DNA of 64,000 nucleotides from Glandiceps talaboti (GCF_964340395.1 NC_135565.1:15926209-15990208), one strand, 5' to 3'; counted from the first letter of the stretch, positions 1 to 11,998 are shown. Translations and numbers: made by a program. The notes: generated by a model from the letters alone, not told the origin.

Positions 1-824
1 GAAGTATCTCCTGTCTTTAATCATGGCGATGATGTACCTAACTGTGGAGATGCAGGTGCTAATTTAGCATTCGTTAATATTGCAGGCACTAGCAGAAAAG
101 GTAAACAAAAACATTACATATGTACTCTATCCATACAATCATATGGATGACATAATCCTTATATTGTTGCCCTGGATTAGATTTCATCCTTGATATTCAT
201 TATCAATACACACAATCTAATCTGATTTTTACTTCTTAACTATCTGACCAACTAATATTAAGGATGTAACATAATCAACATACCAATGGATGTTTCGTTT
301 TTACAGCTTGTCGGAAACAGACAAATGATTGTTTTTGTGGTTCATATAAGGTTGCCATACGGATAAAAATTGGTACTAATTTGGATTTTCAGTTACCAAA
401 ACAACTTCACGATGTTTTCCTACGTGTAATGCAAAATAACATAAGTCTGTGTGTATTTTAATAGATTAATTTTTTTTTTAAACCTCAAAACATGGTAAAA
501 GGATTTTATTCTACGTACAGGAAGTGATTTATAATAAACAAGCCTTTCACGCAGTTTACTTTTTGTATATATTGAGCTACATACACAGACTTGCAGAAAA
601 ACAATGAAATAAGTACACATTCCTAATTAATATAGCCATTTATTTTAAATTAATTATGTAACAGTAATGATCACACAGACATTGTGCCATTTGTACTTTA
701 TTTTAAGTACTAAACAAGTTTTTCTTTGTTCTTTTTGACAGAGGTGATGACGCGTTATTTTGATATCTTGAGTAAGATTCTGAAGAAACCAGAATTAAGC
801 CCCAAACAAGAATATGAAGAATAA
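1..824 (+). CDS. ATP-grasp ligase, A-type, 3' part only (gene A0)
   Basis: The window opens in frame inside the large exon: 33 codons (EVSPVFNHGDDVPNCGDAG...) end in TSRK plus one base at 100, followed by GTAAAC. The intron is 101-741 and ends in a TTGACAG acceptor. The last exon, 742-824, gives EVMTRY...KQEYEE and a TAA stop. The 33 codons encode the same residues as the end of gene A3 (18812-20748), and the 3' flank is nearly identical to those of A2 and A3. This is therefore the most upstream visible A-type unit. The catalytic part lies outside the window, so its integrity cannot be judged. Confidence 0.82.
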
Positions 825-1689
825 TTACCATGTTATATCACTATACAGCAGATTCTAAATTTTCACACGACATTGAAGTTTTAACGATTTTATGAAGTAA
901 TTTATTGGCAGACAGGTCTGGAATGAGTCTTGCATTTCTGTTTAAACATCTCAATGTAGTTACATCGTGTAACTTTATTTGGTAAATCATTCCACAGCTG
1001 TGGAGGTGTATACACAAAGCCTTGTATCCTCTTTTACATTCTTTATGAAACACATGTATATTAATTAGGTGATTTTGCATAATTATTAAAATATCATTCA
1101 TGCATTCAAACATAACTCTTTAAAAGATAGAATAATTCATACTACATGAGTGAAACATTAAACGATACATTTTAGTCGAAATGCGTGTATACCATAGTTA
1201 TAGCAGCATAAATAGTAGTAGTATTATTAAATGAGTTTGTCATGTAAAACCTTTTTTATTGAGAACTTATACTTAGCCTTGTATCCTCTATTAGTATTCT
1301 TTATGAAACACATGTATATTAATTAGGGGATTTTGCATAATTATTAAGATATTATTCATGTACTCAAAAAATAACTGTTTTAATGATAGAATAATTCATA
1401 GACGAATACTACATGAGTGAAACATTGTACGGTACATTTTAGTCTGAGTGCGTGTACACCATATTTGGTAGCATAAATATTATCATTAAATGAGTTTGTC
1501 ATGTAAAACGTTTTTATTGAGAACTTATACTTGGAGAGTACTTACAATACATATCTGGTTTATACATGCTAATTTGAGTTTCATTGTTCTATGTCGCTCT
1601 TGAAAAACAGTATCATATATGCCCCCTGCTAATCTTTAAAACTGCTAAACAAACTGTTTAAGCAATACGTTACTGAACTCGTCCCGAAT

Positions 1690-2250
1690 AGGAAGATTAA
1701 GTATTAATCTATTTTATGGATGACGCCCTCTGGTGGTAGACGAAAGCAGGTATTTTCGCCTTGAGGGGGTGGCGGCATTTGGAAAAACTCTGAGGCAATT
1801 CTCCCTCTTGCAGCAACTTCGGACCTGTAGGCAAGGTAAAGAATTTTAGGCTAATAAGGCTTTCCTCACTCCAATGTAAACATTTCCTAACCAATGTAAA
1901 GTCAGAAGTATCTTGAACTTTGTCACTCATACATATGTCTAATTTGTACAACTGTGTTTCAGTGCCCTTTGACCTGAAACACAGTAAAATACTATCCTTT
2001 TCAACCTGATCTTTGGCCAACTGTAACCTTTAACTTTATCTGATTATTGTAAAGTGGGTTGGCTGATAGTGATTATCCTACCGAATAAGGGATTTTTCTG
2101 GGTGAGGAAAGTCTTTGCTGTTGTATTTTCTGAGATATTGTTGGACATTAAAACTGCCATGGTGACATGGCCAATTTTGCCACAAATGTGGTCTTTTGCG
2201 TATCTGTAAAGATACTTGCTGTTTAGGATGTGTGAGTGTCAGCCATAAAT
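1690..2250. repeat. A-lineage-specific 560-bp segment
   Basis: This segment is present after A0, A2 and A3 but absent at the same position after B1 (near 8085), B4 (near 29057) and C5 (near 36990). In those, the left and right flanking sequences run directly together. It carries a 103-104-codon minus-strand ORF (MAKDQVEKDSILLCF...) kept open in A0 and A2 and internally shortened in A3. No terminal inverted repeat or clear target duplication was found. It may be an insertion in the A lineage or a deletion in the B lineage. Function unknown. Confidence 0.5.
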
Positions 2251-2787
2251 GGCACATATTAAAGAGTAGCCGAATGGTGGCGCTGGTCCTTATCATGGAA
2301 TTAGGGGCGTCTTTGCATTCTATAATACAATTACAAAATATCCAATGAGAACGGAGGGCACATTTTCATGTCAATCCATGTTTTTGTTGAATTCACATTC
2401 AAAATATCTTTGAACCAAACCAAATTTGAAGACTGTGTCACAGATTAATGTAAGGATCAGAAAACTAACCATAATTGTACTATGATCAATCAAATTTGTA
2501 ATAGACTGCCTAACAATAAATGTACTGACATTTCAGCATATCTTGTTATTAATAAAGTTCATTTTCAAAATCATTAATATGCTTTTGTTTGTACTTTTAA
2601 AATGTTTTAAAATAAAATACCATCATTGCCATGTAATTAAATTTTACTGCCCCACATCATGATACGTGTAATTTCGGCTTATGATCATTACAGTTCAAAT
2701 GTGAAAACATGTAACTGACAACACATATGTTAGGTTTCTTTACCCTTTCAAATCTAATCCCATTAATTGTTGAAGAAAGGAATGCGC

Positions 2788-2822
<35 letters not shown>

Positions 2823-2946
2823 TTTTTTCTGGTCAGTACAGCGTACTAAGTATCTAAAATGGTGCGACTACGCGATTTTTTTATTCTCAACAATATTAAA
2901 CCTGTCACTCAGTCTACTATTATATTTATAGCAGTTACTATTCTTT

Positions 2947-3159
2947 TTATTTAGTACTTTGGAGCAAGTGTGTGTGGGGGGCAGATGTCATTTGCTTGTT
3001 TATGATGGGCTCTGCTTCAAATGAACCGTTGAAGGCAAACGTAATGTATGGATTTGAATAGATTGGACTCCCTAGCATAAATAGAAACACTGCACTCGCA
3101 ACAATGACACCAATAAAACACTGAGGAAAGTATTGTATCAAATGTTTCATATATTTCAT
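2947..3159 (-). CDS. Candidate minus-strand ORF with one membrane segment, copy 1
   Basis: A 70-codon ORF (MKYMKHLIQYFPQ...). A short basic N-terminus is followed by a hydrophobic stretch around residues 14-36 (CFIGVIVASAVFLFML...). This resembles the cytoplasmic tail and signal anchor of a type II Golgi enzyme. It starts about 100 bp from a perfect CRE (3255-3262) that could serve as a divergent promoter. It stays open in the three A-type flanks (also 16083-16295 and 22842-23048) and is decayed after B4. Because these flanks are recent duplicates, openness is weak evidence. No downstream exon was recognised, so it could be a shadow. Confidence 0.25.
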   Translation of the reverse strand: MKYMKHLIQYFPQCFIGVIVASAVFLFMLGSPIYSNPYITFAFNGSFEAEPIINKQMTSAPHTHLLQSTK

Positions 3160-3254
3160 TTATTTTTCCATGATTTTCCACTTCCCGAGACTTCCACTTT
3201 CTAGAATCAGGGTGTGCACGCTACAATCGAAGTGGCCTAGTTTGTTCTTCTATG

Positions 3255-3356
3255 TGACGTCACCATTAAAACCAACAACCGATGTGATACAAGCGCCTGT
3301 AAAAAGGATCACTTGCACATGTAGATCGCGGAGGGGAGACCAGAATAACTTGCTTG
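3255..3356 (+). promoter_or_regulatory. CRE-containing promoter-like block and candidate 5' noncoding exon for B1
   Basis: A perfect CRE octamer TGACGTCA lies at 3255-3262. A strong plus-strand donor CTTG|GTGAGT follows at 3356/3357. With the acceptor ending at 5136, 61 nt before the B1 start codon, it would form a noncoding first exon and a 1.8-kb 5' intron. The CRE and donor recur in order at 16391, 23144 and 29831. The transcription start is inferred. Confidence 0.45.
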
Positions 3357-3956
3357 GTGAGTTTAATTATCAAAGGTTATTCATTATATATGGTTTTTAA
3401 TACCAAATCTAGGTTGGAATGGACCTCTTTAGAACTGTTGGACATGCCTTTGAGTGTACAGATACATTTGTATTCTAATGTCGGGTTGAATCCAATGTAG
3501 CATTATTCCTTCCTGAAACACAAGCAGATCAGGTTTAATTGGCGTTTCGTTTTAAATTCGGTTCACAAGAAATAATCTTGTTGTGTTGCAACATATAGAT
3601 TAGGTATTTGAACAGTTAGATAAAATATGCATATGCTGTAACGTGTCAACTTCGTAAAGTCAACAACTTTGTTTTCTTTCAACTCTGAAATTCGGTGTTT
3701 TTTTCAATCTTCTTAAAATCTGACCTTGGTCCATTGAGAAAGCTCTCACCAGTGCGTTCACACCTATTATATTACTCTTTACATTTGCATATTGGTAGGG
3801 TCTTGCAAGTGACCTGACCTTGTCCTTCATAAAGGAAATACCCGATCTACAAAACATAACACAAAGGCTAACTTACTTATATACACTAACAGATATACTG
3901 CGACATTAAGCAAATTGACGCTGTCCACTATAAAATGAAGTGAAAGAAGGATTGCA

Positions 3957-5196
3957 TTGAAACGAATTGAGCCTTCTCAATAAATCAGTAAATTTGTAAA
4001 CTTGATATCATAACTAATATGGCAATACCAGCATATAATGTTATCCTAAATAATTCAGGTCAGACTAACTGTCTGAGGTCACTGAATGTGACACAATCTT
4101 TTGTTAATACAGGTAGGACATTGCATAGGATAGCTATTTAACAACTTCACGAAATGACATGAACGACCTTTAATGCATGGATTGCAGCGAAGAATACATA
4201 CAGTACCCATAACTAACAAGGCTTATATAGAGGATTTTGGAAATTGGAATATTTAAAATCTACCTACCCCGCCTATTCTAAAATTAAGCTCAAGTGGAAC
4301 CACAAAATTTTTTTCTTTAGGCCTCAGTACAAATAAGTGTTGTTATTTTATACCCGTAACCTGGTCGTAAGATCACATCAACCTTGTCAACATGTCGTAG
4401 GCCCAAACAGTTCATAGCTCAATAGATTTATCGTCAGTACTTTTTTTGACTAAAAATTATATGTTGATGACTACCTGAATGAATGAAGAAAGACATGTGA
4501 AACCCTCTTGAGAACCAAAGCAATGCCATGTTGTATTTGAATTCCAGATGTTAATACTTAAATGTAAATTTCCGTGGGAAATTGAGAGGTTTATACATAG
4601 CACGCTGATTGTCCTTTTCACCTGCCAATTATTCACACAATTAACAAATTTACTGATTACCAGTGTTATCATTAGCTATGTGGTGTTTTCGTATATGTTT
4701 ATGCTTACTATATCACTCTATTATAAATCTGACATGAACTCCATGGCTTAATTAATTGTATGTCTACAGTAAAGACGTGCCGCTTGTTCCCATTCTTTTT
4801 CATATATTTCAATTGAATGCTGCATTTCCTAACGTGAATATACATTGCCCTGGCCATGTTGTAATTGTCCTTGACGTTCCGTCTCAAAGTTGTAATATAT
4901 CTGTTATCCATTCGGTCGGTTCCTTAGTAGTTCGATGATTACTTGAAGAATTACATTATAGTCGGCCACGAGCAACTTACCAAGTTAGGCGGGTTTCTGT
5001 TTTCCTGATACTAGGTATTCCACACCTACGCTCTGAGTCCATCAGTAACTGAGGATGTTCAGTGTTTGAACGCTGAAAGTATTGAAAAGTCAACTGAACC
5101 CAAATAATCATCAAAACTATTTCGTTGCGTTCACAGAATATTTCATCAGTCACGTGAGTCAGATTTTCTTATTTGACACGGATCAAAAACATCGAT
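3957..5196. repeat. B-type 5' flank of gene B1
   Basis: Homologous to 24670-25917 before B4 and more distantly to the DNA before A2, A3 and C5. A TATATAG motif at 4224-4230 is shared with the A and C copies (10954, 17766, 32789). The polypyrimidine tract and TTCACAG acceptor ending at 5136 are shared by all five complete genes. CACGTG lies just upstream of the ATG in B1 and B4 only. No other coding exon was seen. Confidence 0.6.
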
Positions 5197-7246
5197 ATGA
5201 AACCAGCTAAATCGACAGTGATGGTATTATGTCCAAAGCCCAGAGACATCCATCATGCTTCAAGAATTGATGGCATATCAGAAGAAGAAAAGGAAAGGTT
5301 TACCTTTCACAAAGTGACAGCAAGCAAAGATGAACGTTTAGACTTTCTGGAATACATAGAGAGATGTGAGAAGGTTGTTGTGGATAAAAACATACAACAG
5401 ATTTTGAGTCTATCGGATGCTGGTGCACTGGTACATGCTGCCCTCGCACAAAAGTTTCCACATATCGTTGGACCATCGATGGACTCAGTGTTACTGACAT
5501 TTCACAAATACTACACTCGTATGTATTTAGACCTGGAGGAGACCACACTAAAACACGCCATTCTAGATGCTGATGATACCAACCAAGAACATATGGAAAA
5601 GGCCTTAACAGAGGTTGGAGTTCCTGCGTTTCTCAAACCCTGCAGTGGAACCGCTTCATTTGGTGTCAGAAAGATTTCATCGATCAGCGACATGACGGAG
5701 CATATCACGTGGTACAATACCCAGAATCACGACACTCAAATTGGTTCCAGGTTTGTAGACAAATTTGGAAACAAAGATTTATATCCCCGCCTCTCGAAGA
5801 GCAGTCTTATTCTGGAAGAATTCATTAGTGAAGCGAAAATTATCGCTATTGAGGGATACGTTTTCCAGGGGGAAATACTTCACTGGCAAATAACAGAAAA
5901 CTTATACGCGAAGAGTCATCCATCAACGATTCTTGGTGGTATGCTACCACTTCAGACCACAGATAAATATCTACACGCCAGATTATGGGCAGTATACGAT
6001 GCTGTAATCAGCAAAGCCATTAGCAAAGGATTCGACAACCAATTTATCAACATGGAAACCTTTGTAAGACCAAATGGAGATATCAAAGTTGTGGAATTAA
6101 ACCCACGAATGGTTTCTGACCACATCCCCATTTATCGCATGTGTATTGGTAATGTCGACCCAATAGTTGCTATGCTGAACATAAACACTGGCATAAAACC
6201 AAAACCTTGTGTTTGGAATGGTAAACACGGTCTGGCTGGGTTTGCTATAACATTTGCCATTGGAAAGGCAGAAGACCTATTGGACTTCGAAGAGGCAGCC
6301 AAACATCCAGAAGTATCGCCTGTCTTTAATCGTAGCGATGATGTACCTAACTATGGAGTCGGAGGAGTTAATTTAGCAGATGTGATTATTGTCGGCAATA
6401 ACAGAAGAGGTAAAATGAATCAATATATAGCTTGCATACCCAAAAGCTGTTAGTGTCATTTTCTTTCTCATAATACTGCTTACATAAATGTTAGCTCCCA
6501 AAGGGCATTCATTCCCTTTTAAGCAGTATTCGTGGCCACACAAATTCCATACAAAAATGAATGACATTAGGATTAGTGAATGTAGTTTGCTTGGTCGTAT
6601 ACCTCAACCAACCCAACAAATAACCTCACTCATCCAGTGCGATTTAAGTATGAAACGATCTTCATCAAACTGAATACTACGGCTAACATAGCTTACACAC
6701 AAAACCACTATACACTATAACTGGTCTAAGATTCGACAAAATTGCTGTGGATGAAGATCATTCATATAAGTTACAAACCAATGTACTCTAACCATTCACA
6801 CACATGATTTAAGTGTCAAAGTTGTATCCATAAATTAAATTACTTCCTTCAAATATATTCAGATTTCTGCTAAAAAAAAGACAGTGGCAATCGAGGTTTG
6901 GCTTACTGTGGTAGACACAAACTAAAACTGTTGTTGTAACTGTTGATAAACTATATGATGTATAGCAGGGTAGCGTGTCTGTTGACCTCCACCATCTCAT
7001 ATGTACATTTTGACTCTTCCACTGTTTGCATGCTCTATCTAGATTGATAGGATTCACCCATTTATGCAATCTACCACAACATCATCAAACAAGGAATATT
7101 TGAGTATATTGATTTTAGCAATCCCAAACCTCAATTGTCGCTGTAGTATTTGATTATATAATAAATGACACACCACAAACATACCAAATATCTATTTCTA
7201 AGGATCTATATGGACACATCAAGCTTGTTGTAAATATAAAAAATAA

Positions 7247-7280
<34 letters not shown>

Positions 7281-7676
7281 GAGTTTAAGTGGAAATATGG
7301 ATGAAAAGACATTAATTTTAGTTACCCAATAATAACATTCATAACAACACAGTTTTTGGATGTTTATCTACATGAAAATCCGATGTGAAATATTATAGCC
7401 CAATTTAATGTTGTAACCGAATAATTTCTTTACAAATATAATAATTGCGTTGATTCTATACACAGGAAATGATTTGTAATTAAAGAACTCTTCATGCATT
7501 TATACTGTAACAACAGTAATGATGATAACCAGACATACAGTGTCTGTCCTTTATCGTAAGCATTGAACGAGTTTTCTGTGTTCTATTTTACAGAAGTGAT
7601 GACGCGTTATATTGATATCTTGAAGAATATTCTGAAGAAACCAGAATTTAGTCCCAAACACGAATATGAAGAATAA
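5197..7676 (+). CDS. ATP-grasp domain ligase, B-type (gene B1), two coding exons
   Basis: Exons 5197-6409 and 7594-7676 (intron 6410-7593, GT-AG, phase 1) give 431 residues. ATG 5197 matches the start of the other copies; a TTG-initiated extension to 5173 has no counterpart. ATP-grasp signatures are an early Lys in FHKYYTRMYL (about residue 104), the nucleotide-binding Lys and Gly-rich loop FLKPCSGTASFGVRKI (145-160), the hinge EEF (about 207), and metal and phosphate residues E287, E300, N302, R304 (FINMETF...VVELNPRM). Family members join a carboxylate to an amine through an acyl-phosphate, using ATP and Mg. The substrate is unknown; no signal peptide, so probably cytosolic. The intron holds a (GTT)n tract. 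Read-through of the donor would instead add GKMNQYIACIPKSC. Confidence 0.85.
7247..7281. repeat. (GTT)n microsatellite in the B1 intron
   Basis: About 11-12 GTT units. The same position is occupied by longer (GTT)n arrays in the introns of B4 (27975-28053) and C5 (35950-36050), and by none in A-type introns. Confidence 0.9.
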
Positions 7677-8570
7677 ATGCCATCATGTTATATCACTAAT
7701 ACAGCAGATTCTAACTTTTTACAAGATATTGAAGTTTTAGCGATTTTATGAATCCATTTAGTAGACAGGAATGAGTCTTGCATTTCAGTATAAATATCTT
7801 AATGTAGTTACATCTCTACAGCTGTGGAATGATACATTTTAGTCTGAGTGCGTGTATACCATAGTTAGTAGCATAAATAATATTATTATTACAAACTCAT
7901 TTAAAACGTTTTTCATGAGAACTTATACTTGGGGAATACTTACAATCAATTCATATTTGGTTTATACATGCTAATTTGATTTCCATTGTTCCAAGTCGCC
8001 CTTGAAATACAGTATCATATATGCTCCCATTAATTCTTTAAAACTGCTAAGTTAAGCACTATATTACTGAATTCGCCCCTACATATTCAAAGAGTAGCCG
8101 AATGGTGGCGCTGGTCCTTATCATCGAATTAGGGGGAGTTTTTGCGTTCTATAATACAATTACAAAATATCCTATGAGAATGGAGGGCACATCTTCATGA
8201 CCGTTTTAAAATATCCATGACACATTTATCACTTACAATTGGCAATCCATGTTTTTGTTTAATTCATATTCAAAATATCTTTAAACCAAACTCATGATAG
8301 CATATCCTCAATTTGAATACTGTGTCACAGATTAATGTAAGGAACAGAAAACTAACCATAACTGTACTACGATCAACCAAATTTGTAATAGACTGCCTAA
8401 CAATAAATGTACTGACATTTTAGCACATCTTGTTATTAATATAAAAAAGGTGATTTTCAAAATAATTAACATTTTTGTGTATTCTTTTAAAATGTTTTAA
8501 AATAAAATGCCATTATTGTTATGTAATTAAGTGTTAATGCCCCACACCATGATACGTGTAATTTCGGCTT
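7677..8570. repeat. B-type 3' flank of B1
   Basis: Homologous to 28440-29487 after B4, with several small deletions. It has one copy of the sequence that is tandemly doubled in A-type flanks and lacks the 560-bp A segment. It ends abruptly at the 8581 microsatellite. No gene was seen. Confidence 0.6.
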
Positions 8571-8580
8571 ACACTCATCA

Positions 8581-8875
8581 TACGTACGTACGTATGTATG
8601 TATGTATGTATGTATGTATGTATGTATGTATGTATGTATGTATGGATTGATGGATGGATGGATGGATGGATGGATGCATGCATGCATGCATGCATGTATG
8701 CATCGATGCATGTATGTATGTATGGATGGATGGATGGATGGATGGATGTATGTACGTACGTACGTATGTATGTATGTATGTATGTATATGTATGTATGTA
8801 TGTACGTACGTATGTATGTATGTATGTATGCATGTATGTATGTATGTATGTATGTATGTATGTATGTATGTATGT
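8581..8875. repeat. Compound GTAT/GGAT/GCAT microsatellite
   Basis: Nearly 300 bp of tetranucleotide units: GTAC/GTAT, then GGAT, then GCAT, then GTAT again. The long open frames on both strands here (Met-Tyr-Val-Cys or Tyr-Ile-His-Thr repeats) are artefacts of the 4-bp unit. Confidence 0.97.
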
Positions 8876-10340
8876 GATTATTCGGTACTTAGGAACGAAG
8901 ATATTCAGAAACCTTATAAGTTAAACATAAATATTTATTACATATTGAGAATGCTGTCAAATATTTCCATTCACAAAGACCAATATCAGAGACATGGCAT
9001 ACAATACCTATCAATATCAATAAGGTAGCCTTAACTTGTTCATATATCGTCTTTATATACTGATCCACCAGACACCATTATATCATATGAAGTCAACTGC
9101 TGAGCTATACTGGTCATCAGTGGTATCACTCCGGTGATAATTTCAAGCATAGACAACGTCAAAATGTGTAGAGGTAGTGAAAGTGGTATGTGACAAGGTG
9201 TCAAAGACACACTCTGGAATAGGGACAACAACAAAGAGTGTACAACATAACTGGAAAACATAACATATCGATAGTGACAGTGACATTGGTTTTGATGCAG
9301 GTGGCATAAACTGGTATCCACTGGTATGCTAGTAGATCAGCAACAGAATAGTAATGGTACAGATTCAATAACCATCAATCAATTGAGGTCTAGTTCTATG
9401 TATAGTGTTCTGGTAAATGTTAGGCTATACCCAAGACAAGGGCCTACTTGTCTGTGGCTATACTATGACAGTCGATACATCGCGGTTTAGGCAACAATAA
9501 ATCCTTACCATCTCAATCTATAAGTAACTAATTAGTGACCCCCATAATCATGGAGAGTGAGTCAATGCACGATGCAAACAGGTGACTGGAACCTCAAAAT
9601 GAAAGGCTCAATAGTAGGACTAGTAAAGTTTCAAGATGGACTGTTTAACCCTTGATTACCTGAAGTTGTTGTAGGAGAAAGGGCCTCCTTTCTCATTTAT
9701 ATTGGCCCTGGTGTATTGGAAGTTTGTGTTAGGTGTTACACATTACTGTATATGCTGGTTAAAATTGATATTGATAATGAGATACTAGGTAGACGAGCTT
9801 AATCTGGTTTATCATTTCTCGGTTGTACTATACATGAAAACATCAGGACATGTCAAGGGACTTGGTTAAACTGATACTGGTAGCATAGGAAAACTATTTT
9901 CTAAGAATTCAGACTGGAAAGGACTTTTGCATCATCTGATATAGAATTGGAATCTAGATGACAAAGTCCTGTGAAATATAGTTTCTTCGGGGCCCGAACT
10001 GTAAATGATGACAATACTGTTTCTCAAGAGCTTAATAACGTTATTGAGTTATGCGACGCGACATTTAACCACCTGTAGGCTACATTGCAGACAATGTGTG
10101 AACTGGAGTGAACCCGAACAGACCAAAGTAATATATGTCATGGCTATGAATAGGTTAGACTCGAGCTCCCTAGCATAAACGGAAACACTGTACACTCAAT
10201 AATAACACTAACGAAGACAATTTTGCATGAATCATTTTCATATTTTTCAGCCACTTTCTGGGTATTCTTTTCGTAGGAACCACTTTCTAGATCCCAGATT
10301 TCTATCCTACGATCGAAGTGGCAAAGTTCATCCTCATGTG
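8876..10340. repeat. Inter-gene spacer between B1 and A2
   Basis: 8890-9330 has no second copy in the window. It holds a 93-codon minus-strand ORF (9040-9321) with hydrophobic stretches that I do not recognise. From about 9330 to 10430 the DNA is a close duplicate of about 31150-32270 before C5. No gene was recognised. Confidence 0.55.
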
Positions 10341-10471
10341 TGACGTCATCAGTAAACGTACAGCCGACATTTTATAGGCGGCCTGAAGAACAGAAGGACC
10401 ACTGGTACAATGCTGGGGATACAAATTACATTACTCGGTAGTTAAGATATTCGTAACATGCAACTTACAAG
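10341..10471 (+). promoter_or_regulatory. CRE-containing promoter-like block and candidate 5' exon for A2
   Basis: TGACGTCA lies at 10341-10348, and a donor ACAAG|GTAGGT at 10471/10472. The acceptor for the coding exon would be at 11934, 64 nt before the ATG. The block is homologous to the C5 block at 32162. It is a diverged relative of the blocks at 3255, 16391, 23144 and 29831; the CRE is unchanged in all of them. Confidence 0.45.
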
Positions 10472-11221
10472 GTAGGTAGAAGTCAAACGCTGCAAAACAG
10501 TGTGGGCATGTGTTTGATATATACAATCTAGTTGTATGAAATGTCTTGGCATGATACAACACGATTCATTACGTGAACAACAAGGAGTTCAGGCTTGCTG
10601 CTTCTGCTTTAGACTGACAAATACTTGAGCCTTTTTTAGAAATATCCCACGGAATGATAGACGGATTATGCTGAAACGAATCGAGCCTTCTCCGGATTTA
10701 AATCAGATTGAGATTTCGTGTGTGTATGTTGGTAAATTTGCAAACTTGATATTACATTGGCATTACCAGTACACAATGTTATCCTAAATACTGCGGGTCA
10801 GTCAAACCGTTTGAGTTCAATAAATACGTGACACTATCTTCAGGTAGGACGTTGCATGGGATAGCTATTGAACAACTTCACCAAATGAATAACCTTTTCG
10901 TCAATTCAGGGATTGTTGCGATGAATGCATACATCACCCATAACTAAAACCGCTTATATAGTGGATTTTGGATAATCAAACATTTAAAATCTACCTACTC
11001 CCATCGGAACCACACAATTGTTTTCTTTAGGCCTCATCAGTACAAAGAAGTACGTATTTTTTTACCTCCCACCTGATCCAAAAGGTCACCTCAAACTAAT
11101 CAACATATCGTAGGTATCAACAGTTCATACAACTCATCAGTTGTGTCGCCCAGTCCTGTCAGTAATTTTTACATGAAATTATACGTTGATGACTACTTAT
11201 TGAAAATGAACAAAGACATAC

Positions 11222-11305
11222 TTACCGCAAACACAGCTTTGGATAAATCTCACTGGTTGAACGTTTGTAGTAACATTCGGCCGATGAAGAAGACAACTGT
11301 TTAAT
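11222..11305 (-). other. About 85-bp insertion with a consensus minus-strand splice donor
   Basis: Present upstream of A2 and A3 (about 18035-18118) and absent from the aligned flanks of B1, B4 and C5. On the minus strand it reads as an open segment ending in GTTTGCG|GTAAGTATG, with CAG acceptor-like triplets before it. It could be a captured exon fragment; no family was recognised. Confidence 0.3.
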
Positions 11306-11998
11306 GTGACCCTCCTGAGAACCAAATCGATACAATGATTGTAAGATTTATTTGAATTCCAGGTCTTAATATTAGAATGGGAAATTGAGAGGTTTACATA
11401 TAGAGGCCTGATAGTCCTTTCCACCTGCATGTCAATCATTCACACAATTAACAAATTTACCGATTACCAGTGTCATCATTAGTTATGTACTGTTTTCGTA
11501 TGCTTTTATGCTTACATTCCCTCTATTCAAAATTTGACCCTAACTCCATGGCATACATAATTGTATGTCTATCATAAAGACGTTCCACTGGTTTCCACTC
11601 TTGCTCTATATTTTAATGGAATGCTGTATTCCTTACTGTGAACAGTAATTGCCCATGACTTTCCTTCTCAAAATTGGAATATTATTTGTCACCCATGTTT
11701 GTTATCCACTCCGTCGGTTTCTTGGTTGTTGGTTGATTACTTGAAGAACTTACAGTACAGCCGGCCACTAGCAGTTTACCAAATTACGGGGGTTCCTATT
11801 TTCCTGATAACAGGCATGCCACTGCTACGCTCTGAGAGTATCGGTAACTGACGATGCTCAGTCTTTGATCGCTGAAGTATTGAAAAGTCAACTGAACCCA
11901 AATAATCATAAAAACTATTTCGTTCTGTTCACAGAATATTTCCGCAGTCACTTGAGTGAGATTTTCTTATTTGACACTGATCCATAAACAAGGCCGAC

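Larger units (their letters stand above)
825..3254. repeat. A-type 3' flank, copy 1 (no plus-strand gene)
   Basis: The block is nearly identical to the DNA after A2 (13933 onward) and A3 (20749 onward). It holds a tandem duplication of about 257 bp (about 1018-1274 and 1275-1533), starting at AGCCTTGTATCCTCT and ending near GAGAACTTATACTT. It also holds a segment of about 560 bp (about 1690-2250) absent from the B-type flanks, and a (TG)n tract at 2793-2820. Small minus-strand ORFs are described separately. No RNA gene was recognised. Confidence 0.7.

Noticed and set aside
2255-2300. tRNA-like or SINE A-box (GTAGCCGAATGGTGGCGCTGG), repeated in every unit
   Set aside because: No matching B-box (GGTTCGA..CC) downstream and no cloverleaf could be drawn; it is part of the duplicated flank.
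5173-5196. Eight-residue N-terminal extension of B1 from a TTG codon
   Set aside because: Not an ATG; the other copies have an in-frame stop just upstream or lack the extension, and ATG 5197 aligns with all starts.
8487-9028. Overlapping ORFs on both strands across the GTAT/GGAT array
   Set aside because: Same cause: repeat composition, all frames open, no domain.
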